A program made the translations under genes and the position numbers. A stretch of DNA of 7,348 nt from Myxococcota bacterium (GTDB taxonomy: Bacteria > Myxococcota_C > UBA6777). The stretch spans positions 1-7,348 of the forward strand of contig CAUJFU010000345.1 of NCBI GenBank assembly GCA_963169055.1. Direction: 5' to 3'. The notes beneath the pieces are model-generated. The model had not been told where the DNA came from. It made no database searches and saw only the letters and a list, made by a program, of their open reading frames with translations. Shown piece by piece: positions 1-6,817 of this stretch (position 1 is the first letter of the stretch; each line of letters opens with the position of its first letter).

Positions 1-1
1 T

Positions 2-583
2 TTCGGACAAGCTGTCATGGCGTGGCTGATGGGAGCACGTGCGATGCTCTTTGCCATCGGGATCTTGATCTTTGCTTGGTCGATGGGTGCGCTTGCCGAA
101 GACCTCAGCAGCGCACACTATCTGATCGCCATGTTCCAAAGTAGCCTACGTCCCGAATGGATCCCTCTACTGGTTTTCTTTATGGCTTCGATCATCGCCT
201 TCGCAACGGGTACTTCGTGGGGAACAATGGGCATCCTACTTCCCACTGCCGCCCCGCTCGCTTATGCGATGGGTGGTATGCCCACACTGATCCTTTCGGT
301 TGGTGCGGTATTAGACGGATCAATTTTTGGTGACCACTGCTCGCCCCTCTCGGATACAACGCTGTTTTCCTCCGCTGCTGCCGCTTGCGATCACGTCGAC
401 CACGTCAAAACACAAATGCCCTACGCCATGACCGTGATGATTGTTGCGTCCTTTGTAGGTTATCTTGCGGTCGCTTATGGCTTTCCGCTGTTTTTGTCTT
501 TGATCCTCTCGACGGCTTCGTTCGCCGCCATCTTCCTGCTCTTTGGCAAAACCATCTCCACGCCCCAAAAAAATATTGCATAG
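2..583 (+). CDS. Na+/H+ antiporter, NhaC family, C-terminal part (5' truncated)
   Basis: This is the last 193 residues of an integral membrane antiporter that exchanges Na+ for H+ across the inner membrane and so helps with pH and sodium homeostasis. The reading frame is open from base 2, so the true start lies outside the window; the ATG at 17 is internal. The family is recognised by the conserved run GTSWGTMGILLPTA followed by GAVLDGSIFGDHCSPLSDTT and then a CDHVDHVKTQMPYA segment, all typical of the C-terminal half of NhaC-type proteins. The fragment has several hydrophobic segments, including one near its start, one around the GTSWG motif and two at the C-terminus. NhaC proteins are usually about 450 to 550 residues, so more than half is missing. 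It ends in TAG, 101 bp before ygfZ on the same strand. The exact ion specificity cannot be read from this fragment. Confidence 0.88.
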   Translation, partial: FGQAVMAWLMGARAMLFAIGILIFAWSMGALAEDLSSAHYLIAMFQSSLRPEWIPLLVFFMASIIAFATGTSWGTMGILLPTAAPLAYAMGGMPTLILSVGAVLDGSIFGDHCSPLSDTTLFSSAAAACDHVDHVKTQMPYAMTVMIVASFVGYLAVAYGFPLFLSLILSTASFAAIFLLFGKTISTPQKNIA

Positions 584-684
584 CAAATCACTAGACTTTA
601 TTCTTCCGCCATCGTGCCGCCTGAAGCATTTATCCCCAACGCCAACACCCGACACGACGGCACAGATCCAAGGAGCATTGGTCG

Positions 685-1662
685 ATGGAGAACACGTCTA
701 TAACAACCCAGATCTCATGGCCTGAAGCTTTTTTTGCCGACTGGCCTTGGCGGGCTTTGCGCGTTGAAGGTAGTGATCAGGAGAAATTCTTAAATGGAAT
801 CGTCACAAACACCATCAAAGGAATGCAAGAAGGCGATACACACCCGTCTTTTGCTCTGACGGTCAAAGGGCGCATCATCGCAGAGATGCTCATCACACGG
901 GAACAAGACGCTTTTTTGTTGTGGGTTGATGCGCACGAACAAGACGCATTATGGGGGCATGTGGATCATTACCACGTCATCGAAGACGTCACGTTTGGGT
1001 GGTCCGATCAGGCGATGCTGCTGTTAGGGGGCTCTCGGATAGCCCAGCGATTCGAGGCGTTGGGGATCGCCCCTCCCGAGGTTGGGAAAGGCCAACGATG
1101 GTCGACCTCAAAAGACTCAGCCAGCGTGTGGATCTCGCGCATGGCGCGATTTGAAGCCCCCCCTCTTTGGGTCGCTTGGGGTTCGCAAGAAGCACTTCGC
1201 TCCTTCCAAGAGGCACTCCAAACCCAAGGCGCCGCCGACTTTTCCGCATCTGCCCAAGCCTTGGCCTTTTGTGTGGGTTGGTACGACTCCTCGCTCGAAC
1301 TCAAAGACCTGTTGATCCACGAAGCAGGAGCAGAAAACACCCACGTCAACTTCAAAAAAGGTTGCTTTATCGGTCAAGAAGTCGTGGCCCGCACACATTG
1401 GCGCGGCAAAGCCAACAAGGGCCTGTTTTTGCTCGGCAGCCATGAACCGCTTGATTCGGACCTCCAGCCAAACACTTTGGTCTACAACCAAGAAGACCAA
1501 GAAGTCGGACAGATCCGCCGACGCCAAACCTTGCTCGGTGGGCAAGAAGCCTTGCGTGCGTTACTTCGCCTGAAAAGCATCGAAGAACAAGATCGCTTCC
1601 ATGCCATTCTTTCCGATGGTTCGCGCATCCCGCTCCAACGCCTCGACATCCAGTTTTCATAA
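685..1662 (+). CDS. ygfZ: YgfZ, folate-binding Fe-S cluster assembly/repair protein
   Basis: YgfZ is a cytoplasmic, tetrahydrofolate-binding relative of the glycine-cleavage T protein (GcvT) that supports synthesis or repair of certain Fe-S clusters. The diagnostic motif KGCFIGQE is present with its invariant cysteine at residue 227, close to Cys228 of the E. coli protein, and is followed by VVARTHWRGKANKGL as in the family. The N-terminal part (LRVEGSDQEKFLNGIVTNTI, then FALTVKGRIIAEM) matches the GcvT-like folate-binding fold. At 325 residues it is essentially the usual length (E. coli 326). The ATG at 685 is chosen because AAGGAG lies at 670-675, nine bases upstream. It sits 101 bp after the antiporter gene; no convincing promoter was seen in that gap, so it may be read through from upstream or use a weak promoter. 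A C7 run at 1157-1163 lies within the coding sequence, which remains open. Confidence 0.93.
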   Translation: MENTSITTQISWPEAFFADWPWRALRVEGSDQEKFLNGIVTNTIKGMQEGDTHPSFALTVKGRIIAEMLITREQDAFLLWVDAHEQDALWGHVDHYHVIEDVTFGWSDQAMLLLGGSRIAQRFEALGIAPPEVGKGQRWSTSKDSASVWISRMARFEAPPLWVAWGSQEALRSFQEALQTQGAADFSASAQALAFCVGWYDSSLELKDLLIHEAGAENTHVNFKKGCFIGQEVVARTHWRGKANKGLFLLGSHEPLDSDLQPNTLVYNQEDQEVGQIRRRQTLLGGQEALRALLRLKSIEEQDRFHAILSDGSRIPLQRLDIQFS

Positions 1663-1835
1663 TCTCCCAGACATCCGACACTTCAGACCTCTACAATGCC
1701 GCGTGCCTCCCTCCCACAGTCTTTCCTTGCGGCTCACACACAACTTTTTCCCGCTCTTTGCGTTTGCATCCCAAAAGCGTTCGTGAATCGAACTCGCGTG
1801 CGCATGCCCTGATGACGGGAGGTTGCGGCCCCCTC

Positions 1836-1867
1836 TTGACCTCAAGAACGCCCCCCCCCACTATAAA
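1836..1867 (+). promoter_or_regulatory. Candidate sigma70 promoter of the kinase gene with C9 spacer tract
   Basis: A TTGACC box at 1836-1841 and a TATAAA box at 1862-1867 resemble sigma70 -35 and -10 elements. The spacer is 20 bp, longer than the usual 16 to 18, and includes nine consecutive C residues (1851-1859). A short palindrome, TCTTGA-CC-TCAAGA (1834-1847), covers the -35 box and could be an operator or a small hairpin. Transcription would start near 1874, giving a leader of about 55 nt before the kinase ATG at 1929. The rest of the 1663-1928 gap shows no gene and no convincing terminator. The promoter call is inference from motif match and position. Confidence 0.4.
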
Positions 1868-1908
1868 CGCCCGAATGTATCGCGCACCTACGCAACAGGA
1901 TCCGCCCA

Positions 1909-1932
1909 ATGACCACAAAGGACCACCCATGA
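1909..1932 (+). CDS. Possible 7-codon leader ORF overlapping the kinase start
   Basis: ATG at 1909 opens a short frame encoding MTTKDHP and stops at TGA 1930-1932, which overlaps the kinase ATG (1929-1931) in the classic ATGA arrangement. An AGGA at 1897-1900 lies eight bases upstream and could serve as its ribosome binding site. If translated, it could couple translation of the kinase to itself. The kinase has its own AAAGGA at 1917-1922, inside this mini-ORF. The frame is so short that it may be chance. Confidence 0.25.
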   Translation: MTTKDHP

Positions 1933-3944
1933 TCGCATGCCCTCATTGCGGATACGCGCATCCCAAACACCTTACCTCCCAACAATGTTTGCAATGCCGT
2001 GGCTCTTTCGCCGATTTTTACCTGTGCTTCAACAACGCCTGCGGCTACCACCATACTTTTCAGCCCGCCCAGCGGGCTTGTCGCAGTTGCGAGAAGACAT
2101 TAATTGGGGAGTTTAGTGGTCGTCATATCCCGTGGGGACACGCATTGTATCGCGTGCGCGAATACATCGGTGGGGGCGGGATGGGTGAAGTCTATCGTGC
2201 CATCGAACAAGATCAAACAGGGACTTTCGAGCGGGAAGTGGCGATCAAGTTCAACAAAAACGTGATGGATCAGGAGATCGTCCGACGCTTTAAGCTTGAG
2301 ATGCAGATCCTCAGTATGCTGCAAAACCCTCACAATATCCGTGTTTATACGCTTGGCGATCTACTCGAAGAACGTCCAACAGGCCGCGAAGTACGTGCGC
2401 AATTCATGGTCATGGAGCTTTTGCGCGGAAATGCCCTCAACGAGATCACCAAAGCAGGGCGTTTACTGTCCGAGCAAGCCATCCCAATCTTTATCGAGGT
2501 TTGTGGAGCGCTCGCAGAAGCCCACAGCAAGAACATTATTCACCGAGATCTCAAACCTCACAACATCATGCTCCAAACCGTCTCGGGTGACTACTTCGCC
2601 AAGGTCTTCGACTTTGGGCTGTCTCGCCTGACCAACAGCATGGACGATCGGCTCTCTGCGTCGGGCGTGGTCATGGGAACATTTCGCTATATGTCCCCCG
2701 AACAAGCCCTCGGCGAAGATGTCGATCAACGCACCGATATCTTTTCTCTTGGGGTTGTTCTCTACGAAGTGTTGACGGGCCGCCATCCCTTCCCTGCGGA
2801 AAACCTGTTTGAACTGTTTATGCTTCACCAAAACCCGATAGCTCCGATGGATGGGATCGCTTCCGAGCTCGCAGCCATCGTCACCAAAGCCCTGTATTAC
2901 GAGAAAGATCGGCGCTTTCAAAGTATGGAAGAGATGCGCCTTGCTTTGCAGGTTTGGCGCGGAGATAGCCTAAGTGGGCGAGTCACGCTCGCCGAGTTAC
3001 TCAAAGAATACAAAGAATACCAAAAAGACGCCCAATCCCGCATCAACGTATCCGGCTTCCAGCGCTCATTGTCTCCTTCGGGCCGTCACATCTCTTTGCC
3101 GGGAATGCGCCCGCCCGCCGCCCAACCCACAACCAGCAGCGGCAACAAACACGCCCTTGTATGGGGCGGTGTGATCGGTGGCTTCTTGTTGGTCTTTGGC
3201 CTTGGCTTCTTGGTGCTACGCGCTTTGCCCACCACAGATCCCCAAACAACCGCCAAAACATTGATTGCCATCACTCCGCCGCGCAACACCGAACCTGCTC
3301 TGCCCGCTCCTCCAAGACCTTCCATCCGCCCTGCGGCGCTCGGCACGTCACCCTCGCTCCCAACACCACCATCCTCTCCTTCGCAACCCCGAACAACCGA
3401 CCAAGACACACAAGTACACCCACGAAAACGCTCTCGAACACGCCGAAAAAGCCTACCTCGCCGCCGTCGCTGGGTCGCGATGACCCCTCCCCGCCAAACA
3501 GAACCACCCCCGACACCACCACGCATCGTCGAACCTGTGCGACCACGCCCCATTCCTCGCGTGGAACCTGTACAACCACGCATCGAGATCGTCCGCGTGG
3601 AACCACGCCCACGCCCCGTTTTACCGCGATTGGCTGAATGCCCCAACCAAAGCGCCCCCATCACCTACCGCCAACTCGATAGAGTCATGGGTTCGTCCTT
3701 TAGTATGCAAACCGCACGCGTCCTCAACCGAGCCTCGGGCGGAACGGTCTATGACGCTGGACTCAGCCTTTCCCAAAGTTGGCGCAACGCACAAGTCCTC
3801 TGCAAAGTCGACTATCTCTGCGACAAGATCACCGCACAAGTCCAACGCTATTGCCGAACCTATCGCCCCCATCCCCACTGCACAAATTACAGAGCCCGAA
3901 AATTCTCCCTCGACGGACACATCCTCTTTGTGTGCCGACGCTAA
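1929..3944 (+). CDS. Membrane-anchored Ser/Thr protein kinase with N-terminal double zinc ribbon and six-Cys tail
   Basis: This is a Hanks-type (Pkn/STK) protein kinase that phosphorylates Ser/Thr on partner proteins at the membrane. From the ATG at 1929 (671 residues) the order is as follows. Two Cys4 zinc-ribbon-like units use C4/C7/C20/C23 and C33/C38/C51/C54. The kinase domain (about 74-345) has Gly-rich loop GGGGMGEV 81-88, VAIK Lys107, likely alphaC Glu124, HRDLKPHN 205-212, DFG 228-230 and SPE 256-258. A membrane helix spans 409-430. A Pro-rich stalk follows (about 435-567), with an Arg/Lys cluster at 499-514 and repeated VEP-x-PRP units. The tail, about 100 residues, has cysteines 571, 625, 631, 642, 651 and 669. 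All catalytic residues are present, so it should be active. AAAGGA at 1917-1922, six bases upstream, supports this start over in-frame ATGs at 1758 and 1875. The extracytoplasmic tail is presumably a sensor or anchor (inference). Substrate is unknown. Confidence 0.92.
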   Translation: MIACPHCGYAHPKHLTSQQCLQCRGSFADFYLCFNNACGYHHTFQPAQRACRSCEKTLIGEFSGRHIPWGHALYRVREYIGGGGMGEVYRAIEQDQTGTFEREVAIKFNKNVMDQEIVRRFKLEMQILSMLQNPHNIRVYTLGDLLEERPTGREVRAQFMVMELLRGNALNEITKAGRLLSEQAIPIFIEVCGALAEAHSKNIIHRDLKPHNIMLQTVSGDYFAKVFDFGLSRLTNSMDDRLSASGVVMGTFRYMSPEQALGEDVDQRTDIFSLGVVLYEVLTGRHPFPAENLFELFMLHQNPIAPMDGIASELAAIVTKALYYEKDRRFQSMEEMRLALQVWRGDSLSGRVTLAELLKEYKEYQKDAQSRINVSGFQRSLSPSGRHISLPGMRPPAAQPTTSSGNKHALVWGGVIGGFLLVFGLGFLVLRALPTTDPQTTAKTLIAITPPRNTEPALPAPPRPSIRPAALGTSPSLPTPPSSPSQPRTTDQDTQVHPRKRSRTRRKSLPRRRRWVAMTPPRQTEPPPTPPRIVEPVRPRPIPRVEPVQPRIEIVRVEPRPRPVLPRLAECPNQSAPITYRQLDRVMGSSFSMQTARVLNRASGGTVYDAGLSLSQSWRNAQVLCKVDYLCDKITAQVQRYCRTYRPHPHCTNYRARKFSLDGHILFVCRR

Positions 3945-3962
3945 TCTTCCCTTGGCACCGCA

Positions 3963-5537
3963 CTATTCTGCTTCGACCCGATAGACAAAGCGGCCCGTTT
4001 CTGCAAACAAGGCGACTTTTTGCAGATCTTTTTGAGTGCCTTTGGCCAAATAAAAACAAAGCTCGATTTTTTGGGTGCGTGCGATCTCATCTTGAGAGAA
4101 AAAATCTCCTCCTGCTCGCAACAAAAGCGTCTCTCCTTGAACGCGAACATCGATCAGCTCGGGGATGATCACCTTGTAGTAATTCATGTCGGAAACCGGC
4201 TCTCCCCCCCAAGTGACGGAAGGGGCGCGCAAAAGCGCAAAGAACACCACCAACGCCAGCAACACAGATCCCCCCAATCCAGCGCCCAAAAGCAGGCGTA
4301 CTGGCAAGGCTCCGTTGGTTTTTGAAGAGGCTTTGGGCTTGGCGGGCGGGGGATCTTTTTCTTTGTTGGGAAACTTCGGTTTTTCAGGTGCAGAAGAGGC
4401 GCTCTTGGACATCGGGCCTTTGGCGGCGTTGGGGGCGGGGGGAGTGTTCGAGGGTTTGGTCGTGGTCGAGGTTGCGGCTGTTTTTGTTGGTTGGGTGGCG
4501 GAGGATTTTGGTGCAGAATGTTCCGTAGGTCGGGCAGCAGAGGACGGTGCGGGAGGAGTAGGTGGGGCATCTGGGATGCCTCCCATAATATCTTCCAATT
4601 GCGCGTTGTATTCGCGAACAGAAGCAATACGCTGCTCTGCAACAGCGTTGGATATCAGACTCATCTGTCCGGGAAATTCGAGCGCAAGCGACTTTCCCTT
4701 GGTCGCTTCACGAAGCCAAACGAAGTACTCTTCGATCATGTCTTGTTGAACACCGGGGGCATCTTGAAACACATCCCAAAGTTCGGAAAGTCGATAGGCA
4801 CCGATATCCCACATGGATTCGAGTTCTTGATCAAGGAACATCTCTAATTTTTCGGGATCGATAATGTCCTGCATTCGGGTTTCTTGGAGGCATTGAATCA
4901 AGGCATCTTTGGTTTTTTGAAATCCGGGGGTGCTGCCTTTTGTGGTGCTGCTTGTCTCTGCAACAGGTTCGCCTAGAACCACACGTAAACTCGGATATGG
5001 CGGGGATTTGGTCATTTGTACCAAGATTCCTCGCACAAAAGAAGGGCTGGTCTTGGCTGCACTCGCCAACGGCCCCTCTAACGAAGCGATATCCAACGTC
5101 CCCGTGCGAAACCCCTCTGCGAGGGCCTTTTGAATCATCGCGTCCAAGGCCGAAGGCACCAGCGCACCGCCGATCGGCGAAGACATCAGCTTTTCTTTCA
5201 GCCACATCGCGCAGGCTTGCCGTTGGCTTTCCTCCACCCGCTTTTGGAGCTGGCTTGGCACAGGCCAACGCAAATAAAGCTGCCAGATCACCGCGTCGCT
5301 TTCTAACGGAGAAAAGGCCGAGCGCAGTTGGACAGACGAGAGCTCGGGATAAGACAACAACAAAAACAACCAGATCGGTTCCATATTGAGTTGCTCGCCC
5401 TGAAAGATCTCTGCATGGTATTGTTGGAGACAAGGGATCATCTGGGCTTGTTCGACCACAACGCCCAAGCTACCGCTCTCACAGATATCCAAGATCGAGC
5501 GGCCTATCTCTTCCCGCATCTGCATATACTGATCCAT
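3963..5537 (-). CDS. Uncharacterised single-pass membrane protein with Pro/Ala/Thr-rich linker
   Basis: I do not recognise the family. The 524-residue product has a probable cytoplasmic, mainly helical N-terminal part (1 to about 321) rich in Glu, Gln, Leu and Met. Then comes a low-complexity linker rich in Pro, Ala, Ser, Thr and Lys (about 322-411), one membrane helix (415-436, flanked by Arg414 and Arg437) and a C-terminal domain of about 88 residues that alternates short hydrophobic and charged stretches and looks beta-rich. There is no signal peptide and no recognised catalytic motif. ATG at 5537 is preferred because AAAGGG (5552-5547) lies nine bases upstream; a TTG at 5546 would touch that Shine-Dalgarno directly. 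It converges on the kinase gene with 18 bp between stops and shares its cytoplasm-linker-helix-outer domain plan. A role as substrate or partner of the kinase is inference. A strong promoter lies just upstream. Confidence 0.8.
   Translation of the reverse strand: MDQYMQMREEIGRSILDICESGSLGVVVEQAQMIPCLQQYHAEIFQGEQLNMEPIWLFLLLSYPELSSVQLRSAFSPLESDAVIWQLYLRWPVPSQLQKRVEESQRQACAMWLKEKLMSSPIGGALVPSALDAMIQKALAEGFRTGTLDIASLEGPLASAAKTSPSFVRGILVQMTKSPPYPSLRVVLGEPVAETSSTTKGSTPGFQKTKDALIQCLQETRMQDIIDPEKLEMFLDQELESMWDIGAYRLSELWDVFQDAPGVQQDMIEEYFVWLREATKGKSLALEFPGQMSLISNAVAEQRIASVREYNAQLEDIMGGIPDAPPTPPAPSSAARPTEHSAPKSSATQPTKTAATSTTTKPSNTPPAPNAAKGPMSKSASSAPEKPKFPNKEKDPPPAKPKASSKTNGALPVRLLLGAGLGGSVLLALVVFFALLRAPSVTWGGEPVSDMNYYKVIIPELIDVRVQGETLLLRAGGDFFSQDEIARTQKIELCFYLAKGTQKDLQKVALFAETGRFVYRVEAE
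4000..4033 (+). terminator. Possible intrinsic terminator for the kinase, inside the convergent gene
   Basis: TCTGCAAA (4000-4007) and TTTGCAGA (4019-4026) form a perfect 8-bp stem with an 11-nt loop, followed by TCTTTTT (4027-4033) on the + strand. This is the geometry of a rho-independent terminator, although the stem is AT-rich and therefore weak. It lies 56 bp past the kinase stop, within the last codons of the opposite-strand gene. The 18-bp gap between the two stop codons has no room for a terminator of its own. Confidence 0.35.
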
Positions 5538-5592
5538 CCACCACAACCCTTTCTCACCAAAAAAGATGCACCCGATCTTGAGCGCGAGGGCG

Positions 5593-5621
5593 ATTATTCG
5601 TGTGGATCACCGCCTTGTCAA
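5593..5621 (-). promoter_or_regulatory. Sigma70-like promoter for the minus-strand membrane protein gene
   Basis: On the minus strand a perfect TTGACA (5621-5616) is followed after exactly 17 bp by AATAAT (5598-5593), five of six bases of the -10 consensus. Transcription would start near 5586, leaving a leader of about 49 nt before the ATG at 5537. The -35 box overlaps that of the plus-strand promoter by five bases. Confidence 0.62.
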
Positions 5622-5644
5622 GCGATGCCTCTGCCCTCTACAAT
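5615..5644 (+). promoter_or_regulatory. Sigma70-like promoter for the D-cysteine desulfhydrase-like gene
   Basis: TTGTCA (5615-5620) and TACAAT (5639-5644) each match five of six consensus bases and are separated by 18 bp. Transcription would start near 5651, giving a leader of about 42 nt that includes a C7 run (5666-5672) and the AAGGAG at 5682-5687. The -35 hexamer is part of the palindrome CTTG-T-CAAG (5614-5622), which it shares with the opposite promoter. Confidence 0.58.
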
Positions 5645-5692
5645 CCGTCCACCCATACGTTCGCTCCCCCCCTCATCCACCAAGGAGACCTC

Positions 5693-6733
5693 ATGCACGC
5701 ATCTTCCGCCTACACCGCCCCTCGGTGGGCTAACGCCCTTTCATCCATACCGAGCCATCGCCTTGATCTTGCGCAACTGCCCACTCCGATCGCACGCTGG
5801 TCTCCGCCGGATATCCCCGCCCCTTGGGAGATGTGGATCAAACGCGACGACTGCACAGGCATCACCTTGAGCGGAAACAAAGTCCGCAAACTCGAATTCT
5901 TGCTTGCGGAAGCTCAACAACAATCTTGTGATATCGTCCTGAGCTGCGGGGGATTGCAATCCAACCATTGTCGGGCCACAGCCGTTGCAGCCCGTCAATG
6001 CGGGATGGATAGCTTACTCTTTTTGCGCACGCCTTCGCCCGAAACACCGCTGCCATGGACAGGAAACCTTTTGATGGATCGCCTTGTCGGCGCGCAGATC
6101 CAACGCATCACCCCCGCCCAATACCGCCAACGCACCGCTCTGATGGAAGAAGCCGCCCACGATCTCCGCCAAATCGGGCGGCACCCCTACATCATCCCCG
6201 AAGGAGGCTCCAACGCCCTCGGTAGCTGGGGGTACATCGAAGCCGTCCGAGAGCTTGCATCGCAACTTGCTCAAAGCGGCCAATCTATCGATGATCTTGT
6301 GTTTGCTTGCGGAAGTGGCGGTACTGCCGCAGGGATCTGCGCAGCCATCGCTCTGTCAGGTCTGCCGATCCGCCCCCATGCTGTCAACGTCTGTGATGAT
6401 GCTGCCTACTTTTACAGCCATATCAACGCCATCCTTCGCCTCTGGGGGATCTCTGAACCTGCCGAAACGCTCCTCGATATCATCGACGGTTATGTCGGCC
6501 TTGGATACGCCGTATCGAGCGAACAAGAACTTTTCTATCTCCAACAAACCGCCGCACACACAGGCATCTTTCTCGATCCTGTGTACACTGGAAAAGCCCT
6601 CTACGCCCTATCCCAAGCCCTCACCCAAACGCCCGAACGCTTCCAAGGCAAACGTATCCTCTTTTGGCATACAGGCGGTCTCTTCGGACTCTACGACAAA
6701 TCCGAACAACTCTCCGCCCTCTTCTCCGCCTGA
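5693..6733 (+). CDS. D-cysteine desulfhydrase family PLP-dependent enzyme
   Basis: This is a cytoplasmic pyridoxal-phosphate enzyme of the ACC deaminase/D-cysteine desulfhydrase family. The likely reaction is D-cysteine to pyruvate, ammonia and hydrogen sulfide, giving D-cysteine detoxification or sulfur release. In 346 residues it shows SGNKVRKLEF with the Schiff-base Lys63, the GGLQSNHCRATAVAA block at 86-100, EGGSNALGSWGYIEA, the phosphate-binding CGSGGT (GSGGT 207-211), LDPVYTGKALYAL and HTGGLFGLYDK (326-336). The family length is about 330 to 400. From memory, NHCRATAVAA, WGYIEA, VCDD and GLYDK look closer to plant D-cysteine desulfhydrase than to E. coli DcyD, so no symbol is given. ATG at 5693 is chosen for AAGGAG at 5682-5687 five bases upstream; the in-frame ATG at 5600 precedes the promoter and has no ribosome binding site. 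Alternatives are ACC deaminase or L-cysteate sulfo-lyase, which share the fold. Confidence 0.85.
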   Translation: MHASSAYTAPRWANALSSIPSHRLDLAQLPTPIARWSPPDIPAPWEMWIKRDDCTGITLSGNKVRKLEFLLAEAQQQSCDIVLSCGGLQSNHCRATAVAARQCGMDSLLFLRTPSPETPLPWTGNLLMDRLVGAQIQRITPAQYRQRTALMEEAAHDLRQIGRHPYIIPEGGSNALGSWGYIEAVRELASQLAQSGQSIDDLVFACGSGGTAAGICAAIALSGLPIRPHAVNVCDDAAYFYSHINAILRLWGISEPAETLLDIIDGYVGLGYAVSSEQELFYLQQTAAHTGIFLDPVYTGKALYALSQALTQTPERFQGKRILFWHTGGLFGLYDKSEQLSALFSA

Positions 6734-6784
6734 TCGCCCCGAAAGAAAAGTTCGCATAGCAACATCTCATACGAAATCCGCCCG

Positions 6785-6812
6785 TTGTGTACAAGGAAGA
6801 TGTAGGGGCAGC
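6785..6812 (+). repeat. 28-bp exact direct repeat, copy 1
   Basis: This 28-bp sequence is identical to 6851-6878. It begins TTGTGTACAAGG, has short TTGT/ACAA arms, and ends in GTAGGGGCAGC. The bases on either side differ between copies, so the repeat boundaries are sharp. Confidence 0.9.
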
Positions 6813-6817
6813 CCTCG

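Noticed and set aside
1780-1860. tRNA-like features on the minus strand (GAGTTCGATTC T-loop-like run at 1795-1785 and weak acceptor-like pairing)
   Set aside because: The T stem has mismatches, the acceptor stem needs several G-U pairs, no D arm or convincing anticodon arm can be drawn, and there is no CCA.
1758-1928. 57-residue N-terminal extension of the kinase frame
   Set aside because: It would start before the candidate promoter, has no ribosome binding site, crosses the C9 tract and has a low-complexity composition; the ATG at 1929 has AAAGGA at ideal spacing.
3573-3585. 13-bp match AACCACGCATCGA between the kinase linker and 6833-6845
   Set aside because: Too short to claim common origin; the linker codons are repetitive and CCACGC is frequent there.
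3086-3664. 192-residue open frame antisense to the kinase linker
   Set aside because: Gly/Arg-rich shadow of the Pro/Arg-rich coding strand, with no recognisable domain.
5538-5546. TTG start at 5546 for the minus-strand membrane protein
   Set aside because: The Shine-Dalgarno would touch the start codon; the ATG nine bases downstream is spaced correctly.
5600-5692. 31-residue extension of the desulfhydrase from the ATG at 5600
   Set aside because: It begins upstream of the -35 box and lacks a ribosome binding site, whereas the ATG at 5693 has AAGGAG five bases upstream.
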